Shown one piece after another: positions 12,924 through 23,872 of a stretch of DNA of 64,000 nucleotides. The stretch spans positions 124,001 through 188,000 of the forward strand of contig LATX02000192.1 in NCBI GenBank assembly GCA_001466705.2, read 5' to 3'. How positions within the stretch are numbered: position 1 is the first letter of the stretch; every line of letters starts with the position of its first letter. Position numbers and translations under genes: made by a program. The DNA comes from Moniliophthora roreri. Lineage: Eukaryota > Basidiomycota > Agaricomycetes > Agaricales > Marasmiaceae. The notes under the pieces are model-generated. The model had not been told where the DNA came from, ran no database searches, and was given only the letters and a program-made list of their open reading frames with translations.

Positions 12924-13173
12924 TGGAACGGAGTTGATTATGCGGTCGGAGAACTTCTTTCAGTGTCCGAAAATATCCACTTCCTCACACATGCCACTCG
13001 TTTTTTACTCTTGGATCTAGAACTTGAACGTTCTGTCGGTAGCTTTTTTGAAGAAGCCCAATGCTCATAAAGCTAAACTAACTTTCCCGAATCATAATGT
13101 CAAACCTACCGATGTTCTGGAAATCGAATGTTTCTTCATCTCTCACGCTCCCCAACGAGAAACCCCCACAACA

Positions 13174-13909
13174 ATGGCACCCTTCCAGGCAACAGCGGAT
13201 GAAATCAGTCGCACAACGCGCGCTATCGTCGCTGTACTGAAGAAGCTCAACTTGGACTGCTGCCTCGTAGGCAGTGTCGCTTGTTCGGCATACGGAATGA
13301 CTCGGACACCGAATGTATGCTTCCAGCACAAGGCAAAATTCATTGAGCTGACTATACACGACACGATAGGATATTGATATGGTCGTTCTAACCAAGATCT
13401 GGACCCAAGAAGAACTGAAACGACAAGTCGTAGCCAACGATCCAAACTTCTATACCATCGCCTCCAAAGATCCCCTCGCTACTTATCGCGTACTCTTCTA
13501 CCGTCTCACGCCTCTGTATGGCACGAGCCGCTACCTCCGTCGAAGCTGTAAGGTCGATTTGCTTCTCCCAGGTGTGATGAACATTCCCGATGTACCCATA
13601 CGTCGGATATTCATCGACGACAAGCTAAGGCCGCTCATGCCTTTCCTTCCGTTGTTGATGCTAAAGCTCCAAGCATGGATGGATCATGGGGAGTCGCCCA
13701 AGTTGCATATGAGGCAGAAACAACCGGTCGATGTGAGGGATATCATGGAGTTGTTGAATTTGGCTGTGACGAAATATCCGGATGTAAAGTTGAGGAAAGA
13801 GGAGGGTTGGTTACCGGGGACATTTGTGAATGCCGCTAGGAGTAGGGTGAAGGCGTTTGTGAGATTGTATCCGACTTCGAGTAGGCATTGGAAGGCGATT
13901 GGATTTTGA
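13174..13909 (+). CDS. Minimal nucleotidyltransferase-fold protein (Pol-beta superfamily)
   Basis: Two exons (13174-13314 and 13370-13909) give 226 residues. The join builds the signature GS (33-34) followed by DID (48-50), and a third acidic residue lies in CKVDLLLPG (Asp110). The metal-binding triad of the Pol-beta fold is therefore intact. The rest is a helical domain with LLKLQAWMDH and VDVRDI motifs, as in the small AbiEii-like nucleotidyltransferases common in Agaricomycetes. I see no poly(A)-polymerase-associated domain, so it is not an obvious Cid12 orthologue. It starts 250 bp after the RdRP-helicase stop on the same strand. A link to RNA silencing is inference from position. An alternative is a member of a dispersed family that is here by chance. 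Confidence 0.85.
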
Positions 13910-14828
13910 TATGGCGTGTTACTATATTCGTTGTTATCAATTGTATTCAGGAGATGATTTTTTTTGGAACAAAGACGTTTTACGCAATATCGGAAAGCTC
14001 TCTGCATCTCACTCGTGGCTGAGCGCCGGGGAGGTACATCGCCTTTCGGTAGCTCTGAATCAGAGTGAATTCGGAGCGATTCAAGGATGACTTGCGATCA
14101 ACCTCATGATATTCAACCTCCAGATTTCGACAGTATATTCCTCTATGATCATGAGGAAATCTGGAATAATTTACTGTTAATAGTGTTATTGGACTAGGGA
14201 AATGACGTGCCTTCTACCCGGAGCTGCCTCCATGTTTTCCCCCGGGCTTAACAGCCTCAGCCCCGAATATTGCGTTAGGAGTTAAGAACGCACAATTTCT
14301 CGGTTTTCTCCTACATCTCTTACGAAATGAAAAATGACTGAAGTAAACCGGGCATTGAATATTGTCGTAAAGCACCCGGGTCCATTCAACGAATCAGCGT
14401 ACAGTACTGGACCAGCATCGCTTGATTCACCTCTACGCAGACTCCGCCTCGATTAGGTCCATTGTCCGACTTTGTGCGGGGTTTGAGGGATAGGTAGTTG
14501 ACGGTGATGACGGTGATGGCTGTGGTCTGAGCCGCAGTGGGCGCTAAAGCTGACGCACTTCTCTGATTTACACCATCATCTTCAAAAGGGCTGTCAAGTA
14601 TGGGACAAATCGTTGTCCTCTTAGTGACGAAACTGATTCGTGATTTTTACTTCAAGCGTTATTCAAGCCAAACCGAGGTCGGGTCAGTGATAAAACGACA
14701 CGACTCAAGTACAGTTAGTATCTGACTACTAGTCCCGACGGTGCACCTGGTAAGTAAAGATGTCCTGATAAAAATTGACTCCACTGAAAATTTGAAGCTA
14801 ATCCGCAGAATCTCAAGCTAAAAGCCAA
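13910..14828. other. Intergenic region
   Basis: No gene, repeat or RNA is supported. It contains the 3' end of the nucleotidyltransferase gene and the promoter of the downstream F-box gene. Confidence 0.4.
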
Positions 14829-16568
14829 ATGGAATTATCCCCTGTCAGGTCTGGCGAAAACGAGATACCCGGTTCAACAAACCACATCACACAGAGCATC
14901 ATAAAAGGAGCCTTCGAAAGACTTCATAGCATTGAGGAGCAGATTTTGAGACTCGAAGCGGAACGCGATGAGTTGAAGAAGATCATCTATCACCACAAAG
15001 CTCTACTCTCCCCCATCCAAAGAATCCCCCGAGATGTCCTCGCGGAAATATTCATCAAATGTCTCCCGGATGATCATTTTCCTTCGTGCAACATGAACGA
15101 TATTCCTTTGCTGCTCACCGTTGTTTGTCGATCGTGGCGCGATCTTGCTTTCTCCACACCGCGTCTTTGGAACAAAATTCACATATATCTTCCCTCGACC
15201 TTTTACGAATCCCTTTTTCCGGTCCTTTCCGGAGTTGTCAATGAGCGAAGAGAAGGGGTCAGAAAGTGGCTTGATAGGTCGGGCTCATTGCCAATATCTT
15301 TCGCAGTTTGCGCACCCCTTTGGCACACTATCCCCCCCGACATCCTTGAACAGGATACGACACACCTTTCCATTCGCATTATGAGGCTCTACGAAGGTTT
15401 TATGAGCCTGTTGTGTCAGTATTCCCGCCGTTGGAACGAAGTCGAGCTTAGAGTACCTTCTTCCACTCTTAAATTCATTGGAAGACAATTGGACAACAAC
15501 AATATGGATACGCCGGATCTACTGAAGGTTTTGAATGTGACATGCCTTACGGAGGAGCCCGAAGAACTGCGGGCGAGCAATTTGCTGGATATACGGCAAC
15601 TGATTCAAACACCTTCATTGCGTGCCCTCTATCTCGCTTTTGATGGCACCGAATCGCTTTCGATTCCAATCCGTTGGGAGAACATCGTCGAGCTCCAGAT
15701 CTGGCGTCCTTTATCAGAAGGAAGATTACATCTGGGTACAGCGATGCAGATTCTGACGCGGTGCAGTAACAACTTACGGACTTGTGTGCTGACCATCGTG
15801 TCTTTACAGGATCCCCTTCAGCTCTTCCAGGACGTACAACTTCCTCGACTAGAGGAGCTCTATATAGAGTTCTATGAGAAAGTTGGCGACGTTTCCAGAC
15901 TCAGGGATCTCTACGGTGCCATAATTGCTCCGGCTCTGGTTACCCTCGAGCTTTCCGTGATACCTCATCCTGAGGCTACTCCTGTGTCTGGTACAGTGGA
16001 CCCACCGTTTCGCCCACTTCTTGAACGATCGAGGTGCAACGTGCTTCACCTGGGGCTGCAGATACCTTACACGGGTGACGTGTTGACTCACTGGCTACGA
16101 CAGCTCCCTTCACTTTCCTTCTTAAAAGTGAGCGAAGAGCGTCAGGCTAATGTCGGCTGCCACACCATCACAAGTCCCCTTATGCACGCTTTCACCGATA
16201 TATCGGATATGTTGTGTCCAAATATCGCAGAAATTCACTTTGAATCGGTTCACCCGTCTACCGCCAAAGACATGTTGGCATTTGCTCAATTCAGGCAACG
16301 TAGTCATACCGCTCACGTTCGACCACTCAAGTCATTCAAAGTCGACTTCTGGAAACCGATTCCAGAAGCAACAGATCTTTCTCAGCTCCATGTGTTGCGA
16401 GAGACTGGCATGGTTGTTCGATGGCGTTCCCCCGAGTGCAGAGAGGATGTGGAGCGTAAAAAGATGAAGGCTGTTCCTCGCGACTTTGGACCGACCATTG
16501 TTCCTCACCTTTTCGAGGACGAGGATACGGAACTCTGGACTGGAGAGGAACTTAGAGTATTGTACTAG
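14829..16568 (+). CDS. F-box protein, agaricomycete type
   Basis: A single exon encodes 579 residues. Residues 25-58 form a coiled coil (ERLHSIEEQILRLEAER region). An F-box follows directly: IPRDVLAEIFIKCLP, then VCRSWRDLAFSTPRLW at about 65-115. The rest is a leucine-rich-repeat-like region with regular LxxLxL strands and no catalytic motif. Such proteins bind Skp1 through the F-box and present substrates to SCF ubiquitin ligases; the target is unknown. The coiled coil plus F-box head is typical of the large lineage-expanded F-box family of mushrooms. Confidence 0.86.
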   Translation: MELSPVRSGENEIPGSTNHITQSIIKGAFERLHSIEEQILRLEAERDELKKIIYHHKALLSPIQRIPRDVLAEIFIKCLPDDHFPSCNMNDIPLLLTVVCRSWRDLAFSTPRLWNKIHIYLPSTFYESLFPVLSGVVNERREGVRKWLDRSGSLPISFAVCAPLWHTIPPDILEQDTTHLSIRIMRLYEGFMSLLCQYSRRWNEVELRVPSSTLKFIGRQLDNNNMDTPDLLKVLNVTCLTEEPEELRASNLLDIRQLIQTPSLRALYLAFDGTESLSIPIRWENIVELQIWRPLSEGRLHLGTAMQILTRCSNNLRTCVLTIVSLQDPLQLFQDVQLPRLEELYIEFYEKVGDVSRLRDLYGAIIAPALVTLELSVIPHPEATPVSGTVDPPFRPLLERSRCNVLHLGLQIPYTGDVLTHWLRQLPSLSFLKVSEERQANVGCHTITSPLMHAFTDISDMLCPNIAEIHFESVHPSTAKDMLAFAQFRQRSHTAHVRPLKSFKVDFWKPIPEATDLSQLHVLRETGMVVRWRSPECREDVERKKMKAVPRDFGPTIVPHLFEDEDTELWTGEELRVLY

Positions 16569-16712
16569 GTATCAGATGATTGGGATAACAGCATTAAACC
16601 ATGGCCTACGTGACCTGGCCTGTACCGGTAGAGCGTGCTACATGAGACGGTCGGTTGTATATATAGTAATAACAGCAATTGAAAGGATATGAGTAGAATA
16701 AGTCAAGGTATA

Positions 16713-17552
16713 CTAGGATCGCGAATTGAGACCAAGGGCGGCTAAGGAATGTACAGAAGTGACTGTTCCGTCTTTTTCCAGTATCCGAGTTGTACTTCTA
16801 CGCTTCTTCAGCCACGCTCTTTTCCTCTTCTTGTTGCTCGTGCTCCACACCCCATGTTTCTGTGCTGCACCTCCATCGGCCGTCGCCTCATCATTGACGC
16901 CATCCGCCGTTAAGCTTTCCTCTAAAGAGAACTCCTCATCAAATGACGAACTCCCAGGCGATCTCAACGACAGCATCATTGGAGGTTCGAAATCCACATC
17001 CTCATATAGGTCATCCTCGGTCTCCAGCTCTGGAATATCAAACAGGAAATCGTCCAAATCCCGAGCATCCCCGAAGTCATCGGTGACTGGGGAAAGCGAG
17101 AACGAGCTCGACGTCGACGTGGAAGGCGTCGTGGGTGAATCCAAATACAGCTCCACAAGTGAATCGATTTCGTCATCACTTAGGTCACTCGGGACAGCTG
17201 ATCTAGGCGGCGGCCTCCCCAAAGCCAATGATGGTGGACGTTCTCGCCTTTCGTGAAAGGTGGGGGGTGGTTTATTGTGCGTCAAGGTACTCTTCCTGTA
17301 GTATCCAGGGTCGAGCTGAAACGAGGGCGACGTGAGTCCCGTCATATCGATAGAGGCTCTCGAGGCACGATTATGGGAGTGGGTGAGGGAGCGAGCTCGT
17401 GTGTGCTGGTTTGCTGAATACAGCGTGAGCAATGTGCCTAATTCCTGTTGGTACCATTTTGCATCCTCCGACTCGTCGTCCCGTTGCTTGGCCTGTGGCG
17501 TACGGAAACGTTTGCGTTTGAGTGAAGGTACGGATTTTGCTCGAGAGTGCAT
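16713..17552 (-). CDS. Serine/acid-rich putative nuclear protein of unknown function
   Basis: A single exon encodes 279 residues starting at the first ATG (17552). The N-terminus carries a basic LKRKRFR cluster. The middle is low complexity: Ser/Thr/Pro-rich around an SDLSDDEIDSLVELYL segment, then an acidic FDIPELETEDDLYEDVDFE stretch. The C-terminus has a strong bipartite basic signal (NKKRKRAWLKKRR). Basic signals at both ends and acidic patches suggest a nuclear protein, perhaps a transcriptional regulator, but no domain is recognisable. It is convergent with the F-box gene, 144 bp apart. Confidence 0.65.
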   Translation of the reverse strand: MHSRAKSVPSLKRKRFRTPQAKQRDDESEDAKWYQQELGTLLTLYSANQHTRARSLTHSHNRASRASIDMTGLTSPSFQLDPGYYRKSTLTHNKPPPTFHERRERPPSLALGRPPPRSAVPSDLSDDEIDSLVELYLDSPTTPSTSTSSSFSLSPVTDDFGDARDLDDFLFDIPELETEDDLYEDVDFEPPMMLSLRSPGSSSFDEEFSLEESLTADGVNDEATADGGAAQKHGVWSTSNKKRKRAWLKKRRSTTRILEKDGTVTSVHSLAALGLNSRS

Positions 17553-17902
17553 CTCCACGTCAAGCCAGGAGGAGGGCTAGTCGGCAGCTGTACCAAAAGA
17601 AACCTTTTATGTAGCTCCACACGACGCCCATAACGTGCAACAACGCACGTTTGAGACCTGATCGACCTCGACTCAACTCCGGCGACATGTCTGGGACTAT
17701 GACAACCGAGACGACGGCAAAACGATTGTGTTGGTAACCCCTGATTCACAATGTGATCTAAGGCATATTTGATCGACGGCGCCAGGTCGCAAACGAGGCT
17801 AAATCTGGGTGCAGCAGTGATGCAGCTGCAAATGACCTTTAATAATGTTTATAGATGCATAAAATAGACGTACCTGACACAAATTTGCTAGTGCGTACGG
17901 CT

Positions 17903-18454
17903 TTAGAGCCTGTTCAGAACCCGTCGGAATCTACTAGGATCTGATGCAAGTTGTCTCGAGGAGCGGGTCTCAAGAAGACGAAAGAGAACGTGAACTCACC
18001 TCGGTTGAATATCTTCGAGACAGCTGTTCCATTTATCTCGTTGCCATCGCGAACTTGGTTGCCGACATGGGGTTTCCCGAACAGACCACGGGCTGTAACA
18101 CGAGAGCTCAAAGCTTCCTGCATTCGCTGCAAGTAGTACAATTTCGAATAGGTGAAAAGGTGCGAAGGGTTCACCTTAACGCTCTTCATATATGTATTAT
18201 ACGGCAAACCTGCCTCCTTCTGAGCGTCATGAAGTATGGTTAATCCGAACACTTCTTTGATCAAGCTGCCAGAGTCTCGGCTGACAGTATTTTGCCCAGA
18301 GCTTCTCTCTAGTATCGGGTGAGGTGAAGGCATCCAGGCCTTTGACTTTGCTGAAAAGAAAAAGACCAGCTGTTCTATCGACTTTCGTAAGCCCACATTC
18401 AAACGGAAACGGTAAGAGGAGACACCGCAACCAACCTCGAGTGTCATCAGCCAT
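17903..18454 (-). CDS. Small spliced gene, product not recognised
   Basis: Three exons fit: 18454-18436, 18350-18000 and 17940-17903, with donors GTTGGT and GTGAGT and acceptors TTTTCAG and GCATCAG. They join in phase to 135 residues, from MADDTR to RVLNRL. A 48-nt in-frame segment of exon 2 that starts GTGAAC and ends TTGCAG could be a further intron, leaving 119 residues. The protein is basic and soluble, with the segments SLIKEVFGLTILHDAQKEAG and ARGLFGKPHVGNQV. I do not recognise a family. The consistent splice sites are the main support; expression data would settle it. Confidence 0.45.
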
Positions 18455-18477
18455 CTTTCCTTATAGCCTCGCTCCAC

Positions 18478-21041
18478 CGAGGAACAGCTTTTGACGGCAG
18501 TTTAAACCAAATACTCCATTGTCGAGCGCTTCTCCCGTGAATGATTATTCTTTAGCGTTGATGATCAGTTAGCTATAGTTACGCATAAGCAGAGAGAAAC
18601 CGTAACTCTGATATTCCGCAGCCTCTTGATCTCTTTGATGTGGCCGCATCTCCAGCTAATTCCTTCCAAAGGACAGTCCGTCCTACTTGTCATCGCCACT
18701 GTGATTGCGAAAGACGAAATTATTTGATTCCAAAAGTCGGCGCTATAGGAATCATACCACGAAAAGCCCGTGTTTTCTGGATCTACTGTCGTAAGCGCAT
18801 ATTCAAGTGGGCGAAAGAATAAGAAAATGGCACATCATGATCGATCTCTAACCAACGCGGATGTGGCTCGAGACTTGACCTCAAGAAATAACGCAAGGTG
18901 CAATGAGAGCCTATTACTTCCTCGATAGAGCGTATAACGTGCCGGTGTGCATGCTACCAAAAGCGTTCTCGGGTGACTGATGCTGTCGACAGACATGGAA
19001 GCTCGAGCTAGACGCCGAGTACCAGCTAGTTCAAATCTTATACTGCTGAGATTGAGGAGGAAATCACTTAGCTGTGATTGCGTGTACAGCAAGGGAACGT
19101 ACCGTTTACTGTCCGCATCCAATAGCATCCGACGGAAACCGATGAATTATAACCACGTCGTATAACGTTGGATGTCATCGGACAATGTCACACTTTTCCG
19201 ATGCATCTTGCACAGGTGTTCGTGATTGTCATTTTTCATTGGGTTTCATCGGATAGCGTTAGAGAACATTACTTTTTATTGAGTATTACTATAATACATC
19301 GCACCTGAGATACTGTAGTAACCAACAAGTCCGAGGGAAAGTCACAACGCCCTATGCCTCCGAAACCCCCTGCCGTCAGTGCCCTGACCATACAAACCCT
19401 TTGCCCAACACCTCATGAAACCCTCCGCCCAATGCCCAACAGACTTTCACCCCACCCGTTCGCCATGTCCGAGTCTTGAACTATACATCTGATACGTTTG
19501 ACAGTCAGGAATATGGGATAAGCCGATAGCAAGGGTTTAAAATTCACCATTTGTGAGGCTTCCGAGGTTGCGGTGTTGTGGTACCTCTCAGCGCGATACA
19601 AGAGAACGACAGAGAAGCGTACTTGGTGTCTGTGTATCTCCTCGTCAGTCTTGATAGGAGGGCCTTCGTCTTGAGTTTTTACGAGATCTACTGCATTTCG
19701 TTAGTACATTTGATTGCACGAAAATCGTCGCAGGCGCACCAAAAGCCAATCCTACTAGTGAAACCCAGACTAATCCACTTTTGACGCGTAGCTCGCAATA
19801 TTTTCGGGTTATTGTGGCTGGGAAGTTAATGACCTGACAGGGAAAAGAGGAGATGGTGGTGGTTGGAAAGCAAGAGGCGACGATGGTGGTTGAGAAGAAA
19901 GAGAGGAGCGCGGGAAAGTTTAGGGCAGGCCCAGTTGACTTCTTTCTCGCCAAGTCCTACATGTCAGTTTTAATGTAGGTACGTCTCAGATGAAAGGAAA
20001 GAGATTTTAAAAGTTTATTGCCAGGACGTCGAACTGTCATCTGAAACACGTTTGCCGCGTTTCATCGGGTACCATTGGATGGCATCTCGTTGGGTATCAT
20101 CACCATGTGTCGCTCGCGTTCCCCCTGAAGGCGTACGGCGACAAAGCTGATACTAGGCGGTGTGCAGGAGTAGATTGGGTCGCTCGAAGGTTCACTATTG
20201 GTATGTTGTCTTTTTCTTTTGCCTTCCATTCTGATACTAGACCTATCGTCACATGTACAGAGTATTTAAGTTATGGGTTTTGCTCCCGAAGGACTATCAA
20301 GCAGCCCCTTTCCTGTTCTTCTCAACGATAACCCACGTAGCGCCGTCTCTACGCTTCCCGTCTAACCGAAACTCAACGTGAAATCTTGCGACCACGCACA
20401 TGCTACGTGGTATACGTTCTCGCTCAGTCTTCAACGCTGGACATTCCAGATAGATAACATATGAAAATGGGAGCGTGATATGTAGGCTTTGCATCGGCCC
20501 AAACCTTCAGCAGGAGATGGATATGTGGTATGACAGCCCAGTCTGGCGTGTGGATCAACCGTCTGCGCTTGGTAGTGGGTAGTAGAGTATATGGTTAGGA
20601 AGGCGTCAAACGCCGGGAGATGTGCGATTTCATTCTCGCTAGGCCTTTGGGGTGGTGGTCTTGTGGCGGGTAGAGGTATGCTTTTGTCGCCTTTACCCGT
20701 ATTCCGTTCACCTCTCGAGCTCGCCCTCCAGACCATTGTCGTCGATTCTCTCGGGTGTTGATTACTGGAGAACGTTACTGTGCGAGGTGGCACCAGTCGC
20801 CAATCAATTAACCGAGTGCTACACGATCAGGTGAAAACAATAGAAAGCTTTGGGTAAGACTCAGAGGACAATACGGTGCCTCGACTATAGCTCTGTGGCC
20901 ATACAAGCATTGGTGATAAATAGTACTCCAGATTGAACCATTTTCGTCTTTACTCCCATTGCCTCCCGCTGCCAAAACCAGGTGCGTTATGCCCTTTTGA
21001 ATCCAAAACCACACTTCTAATCTTTGCGTACCCTAGAGATC
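18478..21041. other. Gene-poor stretch
   Basis: No firm gene. A weak spliced candidate on the minus strand (about 19,413-19,950) can be joined through a 50-nt intron with a TACTAAC branch site, but no ATG or domain is evident. A second minus-strand candidate (20,297-20,793) needs a frame change between halves and has only alternative start codons. Both may be relics. Confidence 0.35.
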
Positions 21042-22379
21042 ATGCGCATTCCCCAGGAACTTGTCAATCTCATCATTGACAACTGCACCGATGACGAAAA
21101 AGCTCTAATGAAGCTTTCATTGGTGTCCCGCAGTTGGCTCCCTCAATCTCGGACACACCTCTTTCGTGAGCTCTGCCTCCTTCCTAACGGTCCGGACTCA
21201 TATAATCCGCATCTGAATGTTGAGTCATACATCAACACGTTTATGGAGTTATGCTCTCATCCCTGGACCACGATTCCGACTGCTGGTCCAAGACGTATTA
21301 CGCTCATAGGATATGTGTATCGTCGTGTTGTTGATGACGATGTCATTGAGCAACACAGAAAGGTCTTCCTCAAACTTCTTCGGTGGTTTCTTATCCGTTC
21401 ACCATCCAACCCCGCCACTATGGTTCGTGGAGTCGATGGCAAGTCGACACACGCGGAGCGCCTGTTCTGGAACGTTCGGGAAGTCACTCTTCATGAGTTT
21501 CCGAAGGCTGCGTTGCTCGAGTTGAGACAACTCCTCAACCTCCGTCCTTTCCCAGAGGCCGTCGATTTGCGTTTGGATATTAGCGCCTGCCAAAATCCCT
21601 TTTCCGATATTGTTTCCTCATTCCAATCCCTCGTATTTCTCACAGCGTTCGACACGGCGTTTGCAGATATCCAATCTGCCCAACCACCCGTCACATTTCC
21701 CGTGACGCTAAAACATATCAACATCCTGACCACGACACAACAGACGTTGAGTGAATCACTGTTCCCCATCCTTCAATCTTGCGAAACTATCGAAAGCATA
21801 TGTATCCCGGTCGAAATAATAGCACCGGAATCATGGTTTACAGCGTTCAACCGATTCCTCAGTGAATCCCTAGCGGTCAAAAAGGGTGTTTTGAAGCGGT
21901 GCTGGCTGAGCTTGTTCGCTCCATCGTATCACGATGATGCTCCTGTCCCGACAGCTTGGACCAGGTTGATCCATTTTGGCAAGATTCGGACCTGGTTTCT
22001 TGAAGCAGATCCCGAAGTCCTAGTCGGAATAGCAGGCCAGAAAATCGTGTTTGAGAATGTTGAATCAGTGATTCTAGTCGACCAGTCTTGGGAAATTGGT
22101 TCTCAACCTTCGATATTCAAGCATGCGAGGTTACTGGATGAAATACTGGCTGACTCGAGACGTTTTCCGAGCCTCCGGAGGGTAGAGTGGTCTGTGACAC
22201 TAGATTGCGGGATAGAAGAATTACCATCCTCGGGATGGGATGAAGAGACAGGCACCGCATCAAAAGGATCCCGGATAGACGAAGAAATGGAAGCAACTGT
22301 GAAAGAGATCCGCAAAGAAATGAATCAATGTGATGGTAGAGGGATGCTGGCGTGGGAATTTATGTGTAGGTGCCGTTGA
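21042..22379 (+). CDS. F-box-like protein with LRR-like tail
   Basis: A single exon encodes 445 residues from the ATG at 21042. The first 40 residues match an F-box: IPQELVNLIIDNCTDDEKAL, then SLVSRSWLPQSRTHLFREL. The remainder has regularly spaced leucine and aromatic residues, as in the LRR-like tails of mushroom F-box proteins, and a Glu/Lys-rich helix near the C-terminus. The likely role is Skp1-dependent substrate recognition; the substrate is unknown. Unlike the other F-box gene in this window it lacks an N-terminal coiled coil. Confidence 0.75.
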   Translation: MRIPQELVNLIIDNCTDDEKALMKLSLVSRSWLPQSRTHLFRELCLLPNGPDSYNPHLNVESYINTFMELCSHPWTTIPTAGPRRITLIGYVYRRVVDDDVIEQHRKVFLKLLRWFLIRSPSNPATMVRGVDGKSTHAERLFWNVREVTLHEFPKAALLELRQLLNLRPFPEAVDLRLDISACQNPFSDIVSSFQSLVFLTAFDTAFADIQSAQPPVTFPVTLKHINILTTTQQTLSESLFPILQSCETIESICIPVEIIAPESWFTAFNRFLSESLAVKKGVLKRCWLSLFAPSYHDDAPVPTAWTRLIHFGKIRTWFLEADPEVLVGIAGQKIVFENVESVILVDQSWEIGSQPSIFKHARLLDEILADSRRFPSLRRVEWSVTLDCGIEELPSSGWDEETGTASKGSRIDEEMEATVKEIRKEMNQCDGRGMLAWEFMCRCR

Positions 22380-23872
22380 TATCGAGTGGGGAGGGGCAAT
22401 TCCCACTAAGGCCTGAGTGTGGGAAAATTCACCAGGCCATCCGCAATGTCACTGAAAAAACGGCCACCCCAATTGAAGACTGCAGGAGCATCGAGCAACA
22501 TTCGGATGATGGTAGATGGAGATTTTATATAGATATCTAGCTTGACTTGTAAGGGAATTTTAAACAATGAAATATTCACCATTTAATTTTTTATAAAAAT
22601 GTTAAATGACTTGTTCTCGAAAAACCCTCACAAGTCATGCAAGGTATCGAGAATTGAAACATATTTGTCTGCAGACACCCTCCTTGAAAATGGCTGTGGA
22701 AGGAAGTATGGAGGGCAAGCCCTTTTCTCTCCCTAGGGGTCAACGACGCGTATGACTAAGTCCGTGACAGGACGCGCCTTTCGCGTCGTGTAAACTGATG
22801 ATGATTCACAGGGAGAGCACGTCGGAGAGATGTAAAGTAACACTCCTTGGGCTCTATGAACAGCGGAAAACTTGCTTGTAGCATATATCTATCCATAATA
22901 CTTGAGATATGTCCATGTTACTCCGACTCAAGTTAGGTCCCAGAAATTGTGTGGCTGTGCTACTCGCGGTGATTACAAAGCGTCACGGAAAAAGAACTGA
23001 GATTGCCCCACCCCATCGATTATCGAGTCGTGCAGGTAACGCACATGTTCGAACGATATCCTGTATTTGATATCGTGGTACCTGTTTATCAACGATTCAA
23101 TGAACTTGTGCTATCCTTAATCCACGTATCATATTCCTCGTTATCTGATATATCCCACGGCGTTCGTGGTCGAACATATCGGAGCCAAAGCCCAATCTCC
23201 ATAAGTTTGGCTTTGGTTAATTTCAATCCTTACTGGGGAACGAACAGACGCGTTTTTCTCCTTTCTTTCTTCTGTGAAACATGTTTTTTGGTTGAGAGCA
23301 GGAGTCGGAGTGAGGTTAAAAAAATCGTAGGTGTGGATCCAATCGCAAAAATGCTGGCTTGGAAGATAGATATAGTGGCTGGTACTGTACGTTGAGACAT
23401 CCCCTCAAGCCAGCCAAACCCAGACCCAGAAAACTGACGCTATCTTCGCCTTGTCTCTCAGTTCACTGCAGTGAGTAAGCCTTACGATACACAAATCACA
23501 TGTAGATTTTGTTGAATGAATATTCTTTTACGGCCTGGCTTCCTTAAAGAAAATAACGCGCGTCTCCTTCCTTCTCACCATCATCTTGACTCGATATCAC
23601 ATAATGATGGACAACACAGGCTGTCGAGTGCAGGCGGCCTTGAGGCAGCCTTGAGGTTTCGCTGGTTGTTTAGTACCAGCAATTTCGACTCCCGGGCAGG
23701 TACGAATCCTCACTCATTTTCCATTAACTCTTTACTCAGAGTAGCGCATCGCCGGTGTCGGCTGCACAGATATCATTACCACCTTCAACTCAGTCTGTAC
23801 GAGAAGACGAGGTGCGGTTAATTCAGTACAATGAATTACCCCAAGTTTGCTTATTGGTTCCCTCCATAGCCT
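22380..23872. other. Intergenic region and start of duplicated block
   Basis: No gene is supported; an open frame at 23,003-23,395 has no domain. From about 23,345 the sequence becomes near-identical to 33.2-34.1 kb, apart from missing segments, so the left edge of the DUF6535 duplication lies here. Confidence 0.5.

Noticed and set aside
13024..13173. Upstream in-frame extension of the nucleotidyltransferase
   Set aside because: The extra 50 residues have no family likeness, and the ATG at 13174 precedes the conserved part with suitable context.
23003..23395. 130-codon open frame upstream of the first DUF6535 gene
   Set aside because: It runs into the duplicated non-coding block and matches nothing recognisable.
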